NCBI GenBank assembly: GCA_902613855.1
Contig: CACMIX010000003.1
Coordinates: forward strand, 1-64,000
DNA from: an uncultured Pelagibacteraceae bacterium
Lineage (GTDB): Bacteria > Pseudomonadota > Alphaproteobacteria > Pelagibacterales > Pelagibacteraceae
Reading direction: 5' to 3'
Length of the DNA stretch: 64,000 bases
The position numbers and the translations under genes are program-made. This document shows, one piece after another, positions 60,913 to 64,000 of this stretch. The notes beneath the pieces were generated by a model. It was not told the DNA's origin. It saw only the letters and a list, made by a program, of their open reading frames with translations, and searched no databases. The stretch's first letter is position 1, and every line of letters starts with the position of its first letter.

Positions 60913-61937
60913 GGATTTGGGTAAATTTTTTGAACATGGTTAATTTCTTTAATGACATCATCTGATAGATTAACATTTACACTTTCTATATTTGTTTTCA
61001 ACTGCTCCATTGTTGTTGCACCGATAATTACACTAGTCATAAAGTCTTGTATTTCACAAAATTTTATAGACATTTGACTCATATCAAGATTATGTTTTTT
61101 GCTTATATTGTAATAAAGCTCTACCGCTTCCTCAGTATTTGGCTTTCTATATCTTGTCCAAAAATCAAAATCTCTTTCCATTCTTGATCCTTTTGGAAAT
61201 TTTTTATTTCTATATTTTCCACTTAAATAACCACTAGCCAGAGGAGAATATGATAAGCATCCGATTTCTTCTCTTATTGATACTTCTGCTAATCCAACTT
61301 CGTAAGATCTATTCAATAAACTATATGGGTTCTGGATCGACATCATTCGGGGCAAATTTTTGTCCTTTGAGAGTTTAAGAAAGCTCATTGTTCCCCAAGG
61401 TGTTTCATTCGATAAGCCAATGTATCTAATTTTACCCTGATCTATGTATTTGTTTAATTCTTCCAACACATCTTCAAATTGGCTCCAATCATTTTCTTGA
61501 TGAACATAACCCAATCTTCCAAAGTTATTTACTTTTCTTTCTGGCCAATGAAGCTGATATAAATCAACATAATCAGTTTTTAATCTTTTAAGACTATTAT
61601 CTAAAGCGCTCTCTAAGTTAGGACCTACAAAACTATTTTCTCCATTTCTTAAATAATCCCTAGCAGGTCCTGCAACTTTAGTTGCAAGAATTACCTTGTC
61701 TCTTTTTTTAGTTTTCTCAAACCATTTTCCAATTATTTCTTCTGTATCGCCATAAGTTTCTTTTCTGGGAGGTACCGCATATAATTCTGCTGTATCCCAA
61801 AAATTGACTCCCTGATCCAAAGCAAAGTCCATTTGCTCAAATGCTTCATTTTGCGTATTTTGTTCTCCCCAAGTCATAGTTCCGAGACAAATTGTGCTTA
61901 CTTTTAAGTCCGTGTTTCCTAGATTTTTGTAATTCAT
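60903..61937 (-). CDS. Aldo/keto reductase (Tas-like)
   Basis: MNYKNLGNTDLKVSTICLGTMTWGEQNTQNEAFEQMDFALDQGVNFWDTAELYAVPP. Confidence 0.95.
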   Translation of the reverse strand: MNYKNLGNTDLKVSTICLGTMTWGEQNTQNEAFEQMDFALDQGVNFWDTAELYAVPPRKETYGDTEEIIGKWFEKTKKRDKVILATKVAGPARDYLRNGENSFVGPNLESALDNSLKRLKTDYVDLYQLHWPERKVNNFGRLGYVHQENDWSQFEDVLEELNKYIDQGKIRYIGLSNETPWGTMSFLKLSKDKNLPRMMSIQNPYSLLNRSYEVGLAEVSIREEIGCLSYSPLASGYLSGKYRNKKFPKGSRMERDFDFWTRYRKPNTEEAVELYYNISKKHNLDMSQMSIKFCEIQDFMTSVIIGATTMEQLKTNIESVNVNLSDDVIKEINHVQKIYPNPCP

Positions 61938-62015
61938 TTGAAAATTATGTTAACGTTTTATTAACCTTTTAAGGTATCTTGAATAATTAGTAAAAGGCTA
62001 TTATATAACAACCAT

Positions 62016-62777
62016 ATGGAATTTGATAAAAACGGAATACTAAACAGAGCAAAAGCAGCTCAGCAATCAACTGTTGTAATGGATGAAGGTTTAAGAGCCT
62101 ACATGCTAAAAGTTTACAACTATATGGCAACAGGAATTTTATTAACTGGAATAGTTGCACTATTAACATTTAAAATGTCAGTCGTTACTAATGATGCTGG
62201 ATCTATTGTGGGTCTAACTCAAATGGGTAATGCAATTTATATGTCAGGTCTAAAATGGCTTGTAATGCTTGCGCCTTTAGGAATTGTATTTTATATGAGT
62301 TTTGGAATTAATAAAATGAGTGCATCAAAAGCTCAAACAACTTTCTGGGTTTTTGCTGGTTTGATGGGTTTGTCTTTATCCTCAATTTTATTAGTTTACA
62401 CAGGAATGAGTGTAACAAGGGTATTCTTTATTTGTTCAGCAACTTTTGGTGCAATGAGTATTTATGGTTACACCACAAAAAGAGATCTGACTAAATTAGG
62501 TTCTTTCTTAATGATGGGATTAATTGGAATAATTATAGCTTCAATAGTTAACATATTTATGAAATCATCGATGATGTATTTTGTGATTTCAATATTGGGA
62601 GTTTTAATTTTTGTTGGTCTTACAGCTTACGACACTCAGAAGATTAAAAATATGTACGCAGCTAGTGATACAGGTGAAATCATGGGCAAAAAAGCTGTTA
62701 TGGGTGCATTAACTCTTTACTTAGACTTTATAAATCTATTTATAATGTTGCTAAGACTTTTTGGACAAAGACGTTAA
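62016..62777 (+). CDS. Bax inhibitor-1/YccA family membrane protein
   Basis: Seven hydrophobic segments; LTAYDTQKIKNMY...GALTLYLDFINLFIMLLRLFGQRR. Confidence 0.95.
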   Translation: MEFDKNGILNRAKAAQQSTVVMDEGLRAYMLKVYNYMATGILLTGIVALLTFKMSVVTNDAGSIVGLTQMGNAIYMSGLKWLVMLAPLGIVFYMSFGINKMSASKAQTTFWVFAGLMGLSLSSILLVYTGMSVTRVFFICSATFGAMSIYGYTTKRDLTKLGSFLMMGLIGIIIASIVNIFMKSSMMYFVISILGVLIFVGLTAYDTQKIKNMYAASDTGEIMGKKAVMGALTLYLDFINLFIMLLRLFGQRR

Positions 62778-62781
62778 TTTT

Positions 62782-63123
62782 TTAGAGCTTTTTCCAATTA
62801 GTATTTTTTAATAATAATGTAAGTTCAAAAGAGTTTTTCAATATTTTACCGTTTGTATCTGTAATCAAATATTTAAGACTTTTATTTTTTGGCTTAAAAT
62901 TTTTACAAATTTTATAAATAGCATTTTCAGCTGCATTTCTAAAAACACTAAAGCTTACCTGTTTGCTAGAAATATTTAAACCATAGTCTTTCCAAGATCC
63001 TTCAGACACCATTTTTGCATATAGATCTAAAATTATTTTAAGTTCATCTTTTTCAAAGAACTGCTTTTGCTCTATTTTATTTTGAGGGTTATTGATTATT
63101 AATTTTAGATTACTGCGCATCAA
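62782..63123 (-). CDS. DUF2794 domain protein
   Basis: FFEKDELKIILDLYAKMVSEGSWKDYGLNISSKQVSFSVFRNAAENAIYKI. Confidence 0.82.
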   Translation of the reverse strand: MMRSNLKLIINNPQNKIEQKQFFEKDELKIILDLYAKMVSEGSWKDYGLNISSKQVSFSVFRNAAENAIYKICKNFKPKNKSLKYLITDTNGKILKNSFELTLLLKNTNWKKL

Positions 63124-63664
63124 TTTTATGTTTATTAATGAGTGGTATTTGAAATGCTGTAAAAATTATTGTTATTGGCAACATTCCCCATACTTTAAAG
63201 TTAACCCAGAATTCCTCAGTTTGCGTCCTCCAAACAAACTCATTAAGTACAGCGAGCCCAAGAAAAAACAACATCCATCTTTTATTTAGTATTTCCCATC
63301 CAATATCAGATAAGGGTATGGATTTACCCATAATTTTTTTTAAAATAGGTTCTCTTGTAAAATATTTTCCAAAAAATAAAGCTAAGGCAAATAAAATATT
63401 TATTATAGTTGGTTTTACATAAATAAATATTGGATCATTAAAATAAATAGTTAGTCCACCAAAGAATGTGATTAATATCCCACTAACCAATGGCATTGGT
63501 GGTATTTTTTTTTCAAAGAACCATACAACCGCTAAAGCAATTAAAGTTGCAACTATGAGTGGAGGTATTGCAACGGATAAATTTTTATCATTATTATAAT
63601 AAAAGAAAAAAAATATTGCTAATGGTCCGAAATCGGTAATAAATTTCAAAAAAGATTTATTCAC
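63110..63664 (-). CDS. Intracellular septation protein A / IspZ-like
   Basis: FITDFGPLAIFFFFYY; TVIFGGLTIYF-type motif (LITFFGGLTIYFNDPIFIYVKPTIIN); WVNFKVWG. Confidence 0.92.
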   Translation of the reverse strand: MNKSFLKFITDFGPLAIFFFFYYNNDKNLSVAIPPLIVATLIALAVVWFFEKKIPPMPLVSGILITFFGGLTIYFNDPIFIYVKPTIINILFALALFFGKYFTREPILKKIMGKSIPLSDIGWEILNKRWMLFFLGLAVLNEFVWRTQTEEFWVNFKVWGMLPITIIFTAFQIPLINKHKIDAQ

Positions 63665-63751
63665 TAAAAAGATATTAACATATTTGCCACATCACAAAAC
63701 ATTAATCTTTTTTGCATTGATTTTTATATTTAAATACCCATACTAATAATA

Positions 63752-64000
63752 ATGGCAATTCAAAAAGCTAAATTCTCAATCGGGGACATTGTTAAACATA
63801 AACACTTTGAATTTAGAGGTGTGATTTATGATGTTGATTTTGAATTTAATAATTCAGAGGAATGGTATCAATCGATCCCAAAAAATGTCAGACCAAGAAA
63901 AGATCAGCCATTTTACCACTTACTTGCTGAAAATGATGAAATTACTTATGAGGCATATGTTTCAGAGCAAAACTTGCTTATGGACGACTCTGATGAGCCA
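63752..64000 (+). CDS. hspQ: HspQ/hemimethylated-DNA-binding (YccV-like) family protein (partial, runs off the window)
   Basis: MAIQKAKFSIGDIVKHKHFEFRGVIYDVDFEFNNSEEWYQSIPKNVRPRKDQPFYHLLAE; open through the window end. Confidence 0.9.
   Translation, partial: MAIQKAKFSIGDIVKHKHFEFRGVIYDVDFEFNNSEEWYQSIPKNVRPRKDQPFYHLLAENDEITYEAYVSEQNLLMDDSDEP

Noticed and set aside
1-64000. CRISPR arrays, IS elements, prophage or classical defence systems
   Set aside because: No direct-repeat arrays, transposases, integrases, phage structural genes or restriction/toxin-antitoxin proteins were recognised.

Overview
The window is a low-GC, extremely compact alphaproteobacterial chromosome segment. Gene content and order look like the SAR11 / Candidatus Pelagibacter lineage. 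It is about 95% coding, with many 1-25 bp gene overlaps, one tRNA (Gly-GCC), and no rRNA, CRISPR array, IS element or prophage that I could see. Main blocks: leuS-lptE-holA; parB-parA-rsmG-mnmG-mnmE-(sulfotransferase)-rho-hemJ-hemH-hemE; a divergent block starting at the PPDK-regulator homologue (maf-aroE-coaE-dnaQ); secB/fxsA/Tim44-like/Smr; hslUV; the his operon hisBHAFE; lolA-ftsK; a sulfotransferase/TPR cluster beside tRNA-Gly; purH-heparinase-rpe; an acetate-type symporter plus acs; tsaD-hemCD-mscS-folD; a photolyase/cryptochrome-rich accessory region (about 51-58 kb); argG; Bax-inhibitor-1; ispZ; hspQ. The most notable observations are: (i) a 272-bp, very AT-rich divergent intergenic region between hemE and the PPDK-regulator gene with repeated TTATTAACA motifs, which matches the alphaproteobacterial Cori position and is a strong oriC candidate; (ii) a perfect parS palindrome inside rsmG, 8 kb away; (iii) an acetyl-CoA synthetase with a roughly 44-residue poly-lysine N-terminal tail; (iv) two small genes missing from the ORF track (a 47-aa lipoprotein coupled inside the his operon and a 43-aa DUF2256 zinc-ribbon-like protein coupled to a cryptochrome); (v) a photolyase-like protein with inverted domain order; (vi) a 12-bp inverted repeat and alternative hairpin between mnmE and mnmG. 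All calls come from reading the sequence and from memory of families; no database searches were run.
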